A DNA stretch of 64,000 nt. Origin: Chersky-299 sp963749535 (lineage in GTDB: Bacteria > Actinomycetota > Thermoleophilia > RBG-16-64-13). Every line of letters begins with the position of its first letter. The stretch's first letter is position 1. Shown here one piece after another: positions 53,084-61,995 of the stretch. The stretch spans positions 184,873 to 248,872 of the forward strand of contig CAVVNF010000019.1 in the NCBI GenBank assembly GCA_963749535.1. Direction: 5' to 3'. The position numbers and the translations under genes were made by a program. The notes beneath the pieces were generated by a model that did not search any database, was not told the DNA's origin, and worked only from the letters and a program-made list of their open reading frames with translations.

Positions 53084-53620
53084 CTACGCCTCTGCCCGTC
53101 TCTTGGGCATGCCGGTCCGGATGGCGGCTTCTAATTCCTCGGACCTTTGCGAGCCCATCAGCACCTGCCGCCCATCGACCAAGGTCAACTGCACGCCATT
53201 GTTGCCGGTGGCAGTGTACGCGCGTACGCCTTCGCGGGAGACCTTTATCCCCCACCCCCCGAACTCGCGCATGGCGCTGTACCAGCGGACTTCCGCCGAT
53301 TCGATGTCTTTCAACGGAATGACCCTGGCCCTGAACGGGATCAAACGTATGCGCAACTCCCCGTCCCCCACCTCTGTGAGCAGACGCAGCACCGCGAGAA
53401 AAGCGGGAAATCCAAGCCCAAAGACCAAGGCGAAGACCCAGGCCAGCCAGTTCGGGATCGGGTGGGAGCCCTGCGGGATGCCCTTGGCGACCTGGTTCAC
53501 GAACATGTACCAGACGTACCCTGTGACGACCAGAAGGGGTACGTAGACGAACCACGCCCGGAGGCGCTGAGTCTCACTGAAGATCGGAGCCGTCTTGGAC
53601 CCGCTGCCGGCCCCGTCCAT
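53084..53620 (-). CDS. Two-helix membrane protein of unknown function (DUF6141-like)
   Basis: Start at ATG MDGAGSGSKTAPIFSETQR (an earlier ATG 12 codons upstream is possible). Two transmembrane helices (~28-48 and ~68-92), then a soluble PH-like C-terminal part with conserved FGGWGIKVSREGVRAYTATG and LVDGRQVLMGSQRSEELEAA. I believe this pattern belongs to a widespread small PH-like membrane family; the name is tentative. 58 bp downstream of the M48 start, same strand. Confidence 0.7.
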   Translation of the reverse strand: MDGAGSGSKTAPIFSETQRLRAWFVYVPLLVVTGYVWYMFVNQVAKGIPQGSHPIPNWLAWVFALVFGLGFPAFLAVLRLLTEVGDGELRIRLIPFRARVIPLKDIESAEVRWYSAMREFGGWGIKVSREGVRAYTATGNNGVQLTLVDGRQVLMGSQRSEELEAAIRTGMPKRRAEA

Positions 53621-53813
53621 CACTCCGCCCCTGATGTCGCGGTCAAGATCCTCCACACCAATCTACGTCCTTCCGCCTCGATCCAGTCTTTCAAGCGCCC
53701 GCACACCCAGCCAGCGTTCATAGCATTGTAGCGGGTGAAGACCGACTCGACCTTTCCGCCGGCTTCTTCTTGACCCCGCGCCGATGCGCTGGACCCTGCG
53801 ATACACTGGCGCG

Positions 53814-55163
53814 ATGGACGGCAGCCGAGACATGGACACACCGCGGACGACTCCACGCATGGAGTCGTCCACAGTGCCGGCTCTTGATTTCGACGAGCAC
53901 ACCGCCGAGCGCCGGTCGCGTTCGCGCACACGCGCAGCCTGGTACAGCGCGGACCTCGGCTACATGGCAGTGGAGTTCGCGATCCCGCTTTACCTGACAC
54001 CCTGGATGGTCACTCAATTGGGCGTGCCCGCGACCATCTTCGGCTTGGCTTCCGCACTCTCCTCGTGGGCCGTCGCACTGAGCGGCCCCTACATAGGTGT
54101 CCGGGCCGACGAGCGGCTCACCCGTCGGCGCTGGTACGGCGGAAGCGCTTTCTTCGCGGCGGTCTTGCTCGCGCTCTTGTACTTCCTGCCGCATGGCACC
54201 AGCAGCGCGGTCGTCGGACTCGTGATCATCGCGGTGGTGGCCAACTACTTTTTCCAACTGGCCGGATTCATCTACAACGCCTCCATGCTCGAAGCCGCAG
54301 GAGGCGCGAACATCGTAAGCGTGTCCTCTATCGGGATGGGGATCGCATATATAGGCGGCGTGGTCGGCATATTGGTCATCAAACTTGTGGTCTCGGACAC
54401 GGTGCTTCGCGGCGGAAACACGGAGGGCTTCGCGCTAAGCCTGGCAGCACTGCTCTTTCTGGTAAGTGTGATTCCGGGCGTGCTCGCGCGGGGGCTTTGG
54501 CAAAACCAGGGACAACGCCCGAGAGAACAGGAGGGCCGGACTCTCCGGCGCATGCTAATGCTCTGGCGACAGGCCAGCCGGGAACACGATGCCGGGTGGC
54601 TGCTGGCAGGATACTTCGCGATGAATTCCGCCATCATGGGTTTCACGCTTTACCTGCCACTACATCTCCAATTAACCACCGGCTTCTCCAGCTCCGCGCG
54701 GACTCTCATCCTCGGCGGTGCGGTGCTGTCGGCCGGGATCGGCGCGGGCCTGACGGCTCTCCTGAAGCCGAGCATGAAGACGGTGCGGACCATCTTCCTC
54801 GTGGGCCTTTCGCTCTGGGCTCTCAACGCGTTCGGATTCGGATTGGCCACTCAGCCGAGGCTGATCGTGGGATTGGCTTGCCTGCACGGCCTGCTTTCCG
54901 GCCCTCTCATCTCCTCGGCGCGTGGCGTTTTCGCCAAGACGTTCGGCGCCGAATATCAGGCCCTGGCCTTTGGGCTGTTCGGAGCGACCAGCCGCTTCTC
55001 GCTCGGTCTGGGCGCGGCCTTGTGGCCACTTGCGAGCGCAGCCATGCACGGGCCTCGGAGCACATCGCTCGGACTTGCCACGATGGGCGTGGTGGCTGCG
55101 ATCGGCGTCCCGCTCATGTGGAAGTGGACCCCGCGGGCGGCGGGGGAAGTGCTCGCCCCGTAG
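53814..55163 (+). CDS. MFS transporter, UMF1/Atg22-like
   Basis: About 450 residues with 11-12 hydrophobic segments starting near residue 55 (AWYSADLGYMAVEFAIPLYL). AWYSADLGYMAVEF, GPYIGVRADERLTRRRW and the later ANYFFQLAGFIYNASML resemble the bacterial UMF1 branch of the major facilitator superfamily. Substrate unknown. The first ~25 codons are uncertain: a perfect 11-bp hairpin covers 53,845-53,870 and an ATG inside it (53,859) is an alternative start. Converges with the Mut7-C gene, with a 50-bp antisense overlap at the 3' ends. Confidence 0.8.
   Translation: MDGSRDMDTPRTTPRMESSTVPALDFDEHTAERRSRSRTRAAWYSADLGYMAVEFAIPLYLTPWMVTQLGVPATIFGLASALSSWAVALSGPYIGVRADERLTRRRWYGGSAFFAAVLLALLYFLPHGTSSAVVGLVIIAVVANYFFQLAGFIYNASMLEAAGGANIVSVSSIGMGIAYIGGVVGILVIKLVVSDTVLRGGNTEGFALSLAALLFLVSVIPGVLARGLWQNQGQRPREQEGRTLRRMLMLWRQASREHDAGWLLAGYFAMNSAIMGFTLYLPLHLQLTTGFSSSARTLILGGAVLSAGIGAGLTALLKPSMKTVRTIFLVGLSLWALNAFGFGLATQPRLIVGLACLHGLLSGPLISSARGVFAKTFGAEYQALAFGLFGATSRFSLGLGAALWPLASAAMHGPRSTSLGLATMGVVAAIGVPLMWKWTPRAAGEVLAP
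53845..53870. repeat. Perfect 11-bp inverted repeat at the MFS gene start
   Basis: GGACGACTCCA, loop CGCA, TGGAGTCGTCC. The ATG at 53,859-53,861 lies at the loop/arm edge. Could be an operator (22 bp of dyad symmetry) or an mRNA structure hiding a start codon. Confidence 0.7.
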
Positions 55164-55893
55164 CACACGAATCGATCAACCGTTCGATGGAGCGGAAGTG
55201 AGCTCCCCGCCAATAGACGCGACCACATTGGCCGCACCGCCAGAACTGGTCGTAGTGATGGGCTGTGTGAGGCGGGAGCATCTCGATCACGGAGGCCTTC
55301 TCAACCGGCTCCACCACCCCGTTGCAGACGGCGCAGCGCGTGAACGGGACCAGCGACGCCGTCAAATCGAAGCGCTCGACCACTTCCTGCAATTGGGCGC
55401 ACGGTGCAGTCTCCCGTATCAGATAGCCGTGAGTGACCGCCGACCGTTTCAACAGGCCCCGGTCTCGAGTCAGAATCACCCGTGCCTCAGTCAAGGCCGT
55501 CTCGACCAGTTGCGAGTCGGTACAGTCGTTGCGGTAGCTCGTGTCGAGACCCGACAGGCGTAGATACCGGGCCAAGCGACCAAGATGGACGTCGGCCGCG
55601 AAGCGCACCGTCCGAAGAGGACGAGACCTCACCTTTGTCAGGGTCCGGACGTCGAAGGCCTCGAACACCGGGTAGACGGCGACCCTGTCCCCATCGCCGA
55701 GAAGCTGATCCAGACCGGCCGACTCTCCGTTCACAAGAATGAGGTCCACCTCCGTGTGTGGGACCCCGTGCCGCTCGACAACATCCTTCACAGAAGGGCT
55801 GCCGGTGAGGTCGACGTCGAAGGTGCCGCCCTGCAAGGAACGTGGGAGAAGATCGTTAAGCTCTGCGTAGAAACGGATCTCCACTGTCCCCAT
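55114..55893 (-). CDS. Mut7-C family RNase with an N-terminal ubiquitin-like domain
   Basis: Start at the ATG MGTVEIRFYAELNDLLP. Residues 1-~85 match the beta-grasp 'Mut7-C ubiquitin' domain (ILVNGESAGLDQLLGDGDRV). Residues ~95-250 match Mut7-C, a PIN-like nuclease (RFAADVHLGRLARYLRLSGL; ILTRDRGLLKRSAVTHGYLI) with zinc-ribbon pairs CAVCNG and CGQCGR. Family members are predicted RNases; no antitoxin-like partner is adjacent. 3' end overlaps the MFS gene. Confidence 0.85.
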   Translation of the reverse strand: MGTVEIRFYAELNDLLPRSLQGGTFDVDLTGSPSVKDVVERHGVPHTEVDLILVNGESAGLDQLLGDGDRVAVYPVFEAFDVRTLTKVRSRPLRTVRFAADVHLGRLARYLRLSGLDTSYRNDCTDSQLVETALTEARVILTRDRGLLKRSAVTHGYLIRETAPCAQLQEVVERFDLTASLVPFTRCAVCNGVVEPVEKASVIEMLPPHTAHHYDQFWRCGQCGRVYWRGAHFRSIERLIDSCATGRALPPPPAGSTST

Positions 55894-56001
55894 GCCGCAG
55901 CCTCCGAGCACGATACCCTTCCCCGAGCCTCATCCCCGTCTCCGAGCCTCGATGCGCGACCGCCCACCCCGCGTTGGACGCCGGTGTTTCGCTCCCGGAC
56001 G

Positions 56002-56370
56002 TCAGGTTAGGAAGTGTGACGGTCCTCGCAACGTGAAGACGATTATCCGCTCGCCGGTGTGGGTGCTGATGTCGGTGTGGATGCTGCGCACTTCCTCGCC
56101 GGTGGCATCCGACATGATGGCCTCGAGGAGCGGCCGCGCCTGCTCGATGAGCTCACGGCGCACTTCTTTTACAAGTCCTGGTCCGCTGCTGGCCTCGCCG
56201 GCGTTGGCAAGATGCTTTTCCGCCGGCGTGAGAACCCCGCGCAGCCGTACTATCACCATGTCGTCGACGAGATAGGTCTTGGCCTCTTCTGGGCCCCGGC
56301 CCATGTACTCGAGCTCGAACTTGACGATCGCATCGCTGATCTCGGCCTCGAGTTGCCCCTTGGTTTTCAT
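56002..56370 (-). CDS. DUF2294 (MpsC-like) domain protein
   Basis: 122 residues: MKTKGQLEAEISDAIVKFEL, GRGPEEAKTYLVDDMVIVRLRG (conserved family core), and EVRSIHTDISTHTGERIIVFTL. The family is small, cytosolic and poorly characterised; some members are annotated as MpsC-type partners in bicarbonate uptake, but no MpsA/B gene is seen here. Confidence 0.82.
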   Translation of the reverse strand: MKTKGQLEAEISDAIVKFELEYMGRGPEEAKTYLVDDMVIVRLRGVLTPAEKHLANAGEASSGPGLVKEVRRELIEQARPLLEAIMSDATGEEVRSIHTDISTHTGERIIVFTLRGPSHFLT

Positions 56371-56428
56371 GGTTCCGGCTCCCCGTCACCCTCGTCGTCT
56401 GTATCGAAATAACGCCTTCCGGCCCAGA

Positions 56429-57736
56429 CTATGCGGATGCCCCCGCCATGTCCTGGGCGCACTGCAGCATGACCTGAAAGATATCCTCCAGGTCTTCCTC
56501 GTCGACGCACGACAGCGCCACGCGGATATCGGTGTCGCTCGTGGAGATGACCCCCACGCCATAGGTGTTCAGGAGTCGGACCCGGTAATCCTCGGCGTTG
56601 AGGCCTTTCAGACGCACACACAAGAAATATCCGGAGTTGAACGGATAAGGGTCCCAAGCCTCCGCGAACCGGTCCTGCGCCAGGATCTCCTTGACCTTCG
56701 CGGCCCGACGGGCGAGCACCTCGAACTTCTGTTCCTTCTCGGCCCGGTACGTCTCGTCGCCCATAGCCTTGAGCACGAGAGCCTGGGATAAATTGGGCGA
56801 GTTGGAGATGGTCCCACGGATGCAACCACCAGTCTTCTTCTCGAGGGCCTCGTACATGCTCTCGCCCCCCGGGGTGGCGTATGTGATGAACGCGACCCGC
56901 AAACCCCAGGCGAAATCCTCCTTGGAAGCGCCGTCCAGCTTAATGGCGAGCACGCGTGGATGAACCGCCGCTAGGCGCGTGAACAGCGACTCTTTCATGA
57001 CCTCGGCGCCGTAGAACAGGCCGAAATAGGCGTCATCACACACCGCGACCACATCGCAGCCCGCCTCAGCGACAGAAGCCAATGCTTCGGCGATGGCATC
57101 GGCTTCCGCCGGCGTGATCGAGTACCCGGTGGGATTGTTGGGGAAGTTGAACAGGACGACAAGCTTGCCTCGGCCCGCGTTTTCCCGGAGTGTCCGTCGG
57201 AAACCAGCGATGTCGAATCCTCCGCCCTGTTCCAGGAGTGGATACCTTCCGATCTCGGCCCCCCTTCTCACCCCGAAGATGAGAAGGTAGTTGCCCCAAA
57301 GTTTGTCGGGAAGCAGGACCAGGTCGCCCGGGTCCATGAAGAGATCGGCTACTGTGCTGAGACCGTGGGTGATCCCGCTGGTCACGACGGGTAGGCTGAT
57401 GGGCACATTCCCCAATGAGGGATTCTTTTCGCGGATCTCCTGCTGCCATTTCTCTCGGAGATCGGGACGCCCCGCGGAGGGAGCGTACGGCAGCACGTCG
57501 TCGGGGCCAAGATCGGAGAAGTGGCGCATTATCGCCGGTAGTCCCATGGAATGCTTGCACTCTCGCGCCTCGCCGATGGTGGCGTTGTGGCGCGTGGCCT
57601 TCTGCTTGGCCTCCGCGGTCTGAGTCAAGATGCCCCTCGGAAAGTACAGCTCTCTCCCCAGACCGGAGAACATCCGCAAGACGTGAGGAGCGTGCTCGCC
57701 TATCGTCTCGTTGAGTTCGACGGCAAGTGAGTTCAT
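56429..57736 (-). CDS. Fold-type I (class I/II) PLP-dependent aminotransferase
   Basis: 435 residues. PLP-fold signatures: FNFPNNPTGYSITPAEA near 200, VCDDAYFGLFYG near 238, the PLP-binding Lys in KLDGASKEDFAWGLRVAF near 275, and a C-terminal domain with PFNSGYFLCVRLKG. Substrate cannot be fixed from motifs; the start overlaps the end of pckG as ATGA, so it is co-transcribed with PEP carboxykinase and may feed or drain oxaloacetate/pyruvate via Asp or Ala. Confidence 0.88.
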   Translation of the reverse strand: MNSLAVELNETIGEHAPHVLRMFSGLGRELYFPRGILTQTAEAKQKATRHNATIGEARECKHSMGLPAIMRHFSDLGPDDVLPYAPSAGRPDLREKWQQEIREKNPSLGNVPISLPVVTSGITHGLSTVADLFMDPGDLVLLPDKLWGNYLLIFGVRRGAEIGRYPLLEQGGGFDIAGFRRTLRENAGRGKLVVLFNFPNNPTGYSITPAEADAIAEALASVAEAGCDVVAVCDDAYFGLFYGAEVMKESLFTRLAAVHPRVLAIKLDGASKEDFAWGLRVAFITYATPGGESMYEALEKKTGGCIRGTISNSPNLSQALVLKAMGDETYRAEKEQKFEVLARRAAKVKEILAQDRFAEAWDPYPFNSGYFLCVRLKGLNAEDYRVRLLNTYGVGVISTSDTDIRVALSCVDEEDLEDIFQVMLQCAQDMAGASA

Positions 57737-59549
57737 CGAGCAGCCTCGAGCCGGGCCTGCAGAGCCGCAAGTTGGTCACGGAGAGCCTGGGGAAGCCGGT
57801 CACCGAACGTGTCGTAGTAGCCGTCGATGGCTTCGGCCTCCTGCTTCCAGCCCTCCATGTCTACGGTGAGTATCTGCTCGACGTCCGCGCTTGGCACGTC
57901 GAGGCCGGTCAAATCGAGCGCATCCGGCGTCGGCAGGTTCCCGATGGGCGTCTGCACGGCTTTGCCGGTACCTTCCACTCGCTCGAAGATCCACTTGAGC
58001 ACGCGGCTGTTCTCACCGTAGCCCGGCCACAGCCAGCGGCCGCTATCGTCTTTGCGGAACCAGTTGACCGAAGAAGATCCGCGGCAGTTTCGCAGGGTCC
58101 GTCTTGCCGGCCATGGAGAGCCAATGGGCGAAGTAGTCTCCCATGTTGTAGCCGCAAAACGGCAGCATGGCGAAGGGATCGCGCCGCAGCACTCCTGCCT
58201 GGCCGAGAGCCGCCGTGGTCGTCTCCGAGCCGGCAGCAGAGCCCATGAACACGCCGTGTTCCCAATCGAACGCCTCGTTCACCAGCGGGATGGTGCTCGG
58301 CCGCCGCCCGCCGAACAGGATGGCCGAGATCGGCACGCCGTTCGGGTTCTGCCAATCGGGATCAATGACGGGACATTGCTCCGCCGGAGCGGTGAAACGC
58401 GAGTTCGGGTGCGCCGCCTTGCCGCTGGACTCGGGAGTCCAATCCTTGCCTTGCCAGTCGATGGCATGGGCAGGCGCCGGCACGCCCATTTCCTCCCACC
58501 ACACGTCTCCCTCATCCGTGAGGGCCACATTCGTGAAGATGGTGTTGCGCGCGAAGGTGTCCATGGCGTTGTGGGTTGGACTGGTACGACGTCCCCGGCG
58601 CAACGCCGAAAAAGCCGGTCTCGGGGTTCATGGCGTAGAGCCGGCCATCCTCGCCGATGCGCATCCAGGCGATGTCGTCGCCCAAGCAGGTGACCTTCCA
58701 GCCCGGAAGCGTAGGCAGCATCATCGCCAGGTTGGTCTTGCCGCAGGCGCTCGGGAAGGCCGCCGGCGATGTAGTGCTTCTTGCCCTCGGGCGAGGTGAG
58801 CGCCAGGATCAACATGTGCTCGGCCAGCCAGCCCTCCTTGCGGGCCACGGACGGAGGCGATCCGAGTGCCAGGCACTTCTTGCCCAGCAGTGCATTGCCG
58901 CCGTAGCCCGAACCGTATGACCAGATGGAGGGCTCTTCGGGGAAATGGACGATGTACTTCTTGCTCGGGATCCGGCTCGCACGGCCAGGGGACGTCCGTT
59001 TGGCCCGGCGCGAGCGGCGCGCCGACCGAATGCAGGCAAGGGATGAAGCTCCCGTCCTTGCCGAGGGCCTCCAGCACCTCGGCCCATCCGGGTCATGATG
59101 CGCATGTTCACGACCACGTAGGGCGAGTCGGTGATCTCGATGCCGATCCTGGCGAGAAGGGCGAACCCACGGGCCCCATGGAGAAGGGGATCACGTACAT
59201 GGTGCGCCCCTCCATGCGACCGACGGAAGATCCGCGCGATCTTGAGCTTCATCACGTCGGCGTCCGCCCAGTTGTTCGTGGGGCCGGCGTCCTCCTGCGA
59301 AGTGGTGCAGATGTAGGTGCGGTCCTCCACCCGGGCGACATCGCTGGGGTGCGAGCGGGCAAGGAAACAGCCCGGCCGAAGTCTCTCGTTCAAACGGGTG
59401 AACGTGCGGTGCTTGACCAGCAACTCGCAAAGACGCTGGTATTCAGCATCCGAGCCGTCGCATATGTAGATGTCGTCCGGCTTGCAGAGGTCGACAACGT
59501 CCCTCAACCAGGCAAGCAGTTCGCCGTTCTCAGTAAGAGCGGCCGCCAT
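57733..59549 (-). CDS. pckG: GTP-type phosphoenolpyruvate carboxykinase, broken by about eight extra bases
   Basis: Interconverts oxaloacetate + GTP with PEP + CO2 + GDP. Family segments appear in order but in changing frames: EYQRLCELLVKHRTFTRLN and TNNWADADVMKLKIARIF; SRIGIEITDSPYVVVNMRIM; GKDGSFIPCLHSVGAPL; GSGYGGNALLGKKCLALGSP; HYIAG then the P-loop SACGKTN in a shifted frame; GDDIAWMRIGEDGRLYAMNP; DWQNPNGVPISAILFGGRR; and the C-terminal helix to RLEAAR. Breaks near 59,216, 59,150, 59,090, 58,968, 58,770, 58,590 and 58,075; those I could resolve are each an extra base. Removing about eight bases would give ~602 residues, the normal length. Confidence 0.88.
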
Positions 59550-59754
59550 TCTCTCTCCTTCCGTCGTTTCGGCGGTCGTTCACGCCGGCCGCCCAATAAG
59601 CAAAGCCGGCGGACTACCCCGTAAGAGGTACCATCGCCGGCCTATCCGGACGGCTGGTGGACCGATGCCCCTCCGCCGGTCTGCCGGTACAGAAAAATAC
59701 CACGAAACGCAGGAGCGCCGCAGCGCACGTGGCTTGCCGGCCTAGCGACCCCGG

Positions 59755-60713
59755 CTACGCGCGGACCACTTCTCGCACCGTCTCGAGAGTCCCCGCCGAG
59801 CCCAGCTTCTCGTTCTTGTGGGCGATGAACTTCGCGTATTCGGCCATGAAGATCTTGCCGGGGTCGCGCAGGTCGAACTTCTCGGGATGGTCGCGGAAGA
59901 ACTCGCGGTGCACCCGGGTCCAGACCAGGCGGCCGTCGGTGTCGATGTTCACCTTGGTCACACCCAGGGGCACCGCCTTGGCGAACTCGTTCTCGTCCAC
60001 CCCTTTGGCGCCCTTGATGCTCGCCGCCGGCGGCGTTGATGCGAGCCACCTCTTCCTGCGGGCACCGAGGACGAGCCGTGCATGACGAGCGGGAAGCCCG
60101 GGCAGGCGCTTCTGGATCTCGGCGGCCACGTCCAGGTGCAGGGCCTGGTCGCCCGGCGAACTTGTAGGCCCCGTGGCTGGTGCCGATGGCCACGGCCAGG
60201 CTAGTCGCAGCCCGATTCCTTCACGAAGATCTCGGCCTCGGCCGGGTCGGTGAGGTGGGCGTTCTTCTCGTCCACCTGCACGTGCTCTTCCACTCCGCCC
60301 AGCTGGCCCAGCTCGGCCTCGACGGAGATGCCCTTGGCGTGGGCGCGCTCCACGACCTGCTGGGTGATGCGCGATGTTCTCCTCGAGCGGCTTGCTCGGA
60401 GGCGTCGATCATCACCGAGGAGTAGAACCCGCTCTCGATGCAGTCGAGGCAGGCGCTCGAGATCGCCGTGGTCCAGGTGCACGGCGAAGATGGCTTCGGG
60501 GAAGATCTCGTCGGCGGCGTTGATGATGGCCTCCAGCATGCGCTTGTCGGCGTAGGAGCGGGCGCCCTTGGAGATCTGGATGATGAACGGAGCCTGGGAG
60601 TCCAGGTTGCCCCGGAACAGGCCCAGAGTCTGCTCCATGTTGTTGATGTTGTAGGCGCCGATGGCGAACTTGCCGTAGGCGACCTTGAACAGCTCCTTGG
60701 TGGTGACGATCAT
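59755..60713 (-). CDS. fba: Class II fructose-bisphosphate aldolase, broken by about eight extra bases
   Basis: Glycolysis/gluconeogenesis zinc aldolase. ATG with AGGAGTG ribosome-binding site. Recognisable pieces: IVTTKELFKVAYGKFAIGAY, AVHLDHGD (zinc ligands), then in other frames FYSSVMIDASE, ITQQVVERAHAKGISVEAEL, GQLGGVEEHV, AVAIGTSHGAYKF and KVNIDTDGRLVWTR, ending TLETVREVVRA. About eight single-base insertions (near 60,455, 60,385, 60,372, 60,195, 60,155, 60,105, 60,075 and 60,040) would restore ~316 residues. Next to pckG, so a central-carbon block. Confidence 0.87.
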
Positions 60714-61184
60714 GCTTCACTCCTAGCGGTTACCTGGTCAGATCGAAGCGGACACACGATACCAGACCAACCCAGGCCTCACTCGTTTCTCCGCGCGTGG
60801 ACGGGCTTCCAGTGAGGGGCAAAGGCCACGTCGCACATTCTGGCTTCCTGGCGTAAGAACCCAGATACGAAAGGCGAAGTCTCTCTGCGGCGAAGCACAT
60901 GACCGGACGGTCCTTCGCCGAGATACTCCGAAAACCATGACTCGTGCTCTATTCATCTTCCGCGACTCTGGCCGTTCACACCCCTTTCGGGCACCTGCGA
61001 TCCCCCCTAACCTCGGGATTGATCCCCGCCCCCAGATGGACTGTCTTCCATTCCCATCGCGTACCCACCCTGAGACAGGACTATGCGGCTGAATTCGCGG
61101 GTTAATGACGACGCTGACTATTTCACTATTAGGTGCGATTATTTCGTTTAAGGCTAATGCAGAGGACCCTATTTGCCAATACTT
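60714..61184. other. Stretch without a recognisable gene
   Basis: No convincing gene on either strand. The first ~50 bases carry the fba leader. The part from ~61,080 to 61,180 is lower in GC than the flanks (e.g. CTATTTCACTATTAGGTGCG), and the long minus-strand open frame here has no protein-like composition. It may contain a second join or degraded sequence upstream of the GGDEF/EAL remnant. Confidence 0.5.
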
Positions 61185-61899
61185 ATGGCGGATATCATCC
61201 CCTTCTTGGAAAACCCGAAGGCGATCACCAGTGTCGCAAGACGCATCAGCCACGCTTTCGAGCGCAACTTCGAGTTGAGCGAACTCAGTCTTGAGGTGCA
61301 CTCCAGTATCGGCATCGCCCTTTTCCCCTAGCACGGCCAGGAGGCCAAGACTCTTCTGCAGCGCGCCGACGTGGCCATGTACAAGTCGAAGAACAGCGCC
61401 ACGGCTTCGTGATCTACGACGCCGACAAGGATCTCTGCAACCCGCGGCGGCTGGCCCTCATGCCCGAGTTGCGTAAGGCCATCCAAAAGAGCGAGCTCGA
61501 GGTCTACTACCAGCCACAGGCTCGCATTCAGGACCGCAGATTGGTGGGGGTCGAGGCCCTCCTGCGCTGGCACCATGCCGAGCACGGCTTCGTCCCTCCC
61601 GACGAGTTCGTGCCGATGGCTGAACACACTGGGCTGATCCGGCCTTTGACCCTCTTTGTGCTCCGGAAAGCCATGGAGCAGTGTCTCATCTGGCACAAGG
61701 CTGGGATCGATCTCACGCTCGCCGTGAACCTGAGCGTGCGCAACTTGCTCGACCTGTCCTTCCCATTGGATGTCGCCCGCTTGTTGAAGGAGACCGGATT
61801 CATCCCCAGCGCCTGATCCTCGAGATCACCGAGAGCTGTATCATGGCGGACCCCGGGCGCATGCTGGCAGAGTTGAAACGGCTGGCCGCTCTCGAGTGC
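61185..61899 (+). pseudogene. GGDEF-EAL cyclic-di-GMP protein, broken and cut off at the ciliate junction
   Basis: End of a GGDEF domain (RRISHAFERNFELSELSLEV, then SSIGIALFP, a TAG stop, HGQEAKTLLQRADVAMYKSK) followed by an EAL domain (ELRKAIQKSELEVYYQPQA; VGVEALLRWHHAEHGFVPPDE; AVNLSVRNLLDL; LILEITESCIMADPGRM). Three lesions: one in-frame TAG where the family usually has Glu, and two frame breaks near 61,405 and 61,810 that look like missing bases. The EAL sequence stops in LKRLAALE, where I-D-D-F-G-T-G should follow, and the telomere repeat begins. The GGDEF active-site motif itself is not found. Confidence 0.8.
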
Positions 61900-61943
61900 C
61901 CCCAAAACCCCAAAACCCCAAAACCCCAAAACCCCAAAACCCC
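61899..61943 (+). repeat. Left telomere, C4A4 repeats
   Basis: Five C4A4 units plus a closing C4 (one extra C at the left edge). The C-rich strand reads 5' to 3' into the AT-rich piece, as at the left end of a ciliate macronuclear chromosome. Confidence 0.95.
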
Positions 61944-61995
61944 TAATATAGATTTTATAATATTTCTTATTATTTATTTATAAAATTAAAAATTA

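Noticed and set aside
60738..61334. Minus-strand open frame of 198 codons upstream of fba
   Set aside because: Composition is not protein-like, it has no recognisable motif, and it lies antisense to the GGDEF part of the remnant.
1..61899. CRISPR arrays, tRNA or rRNA genes, insertion sequences
   Set aside because: No direct-repeat array, cloverleaf or transposase was seen; xerC reads as a housekeeping recombinase.
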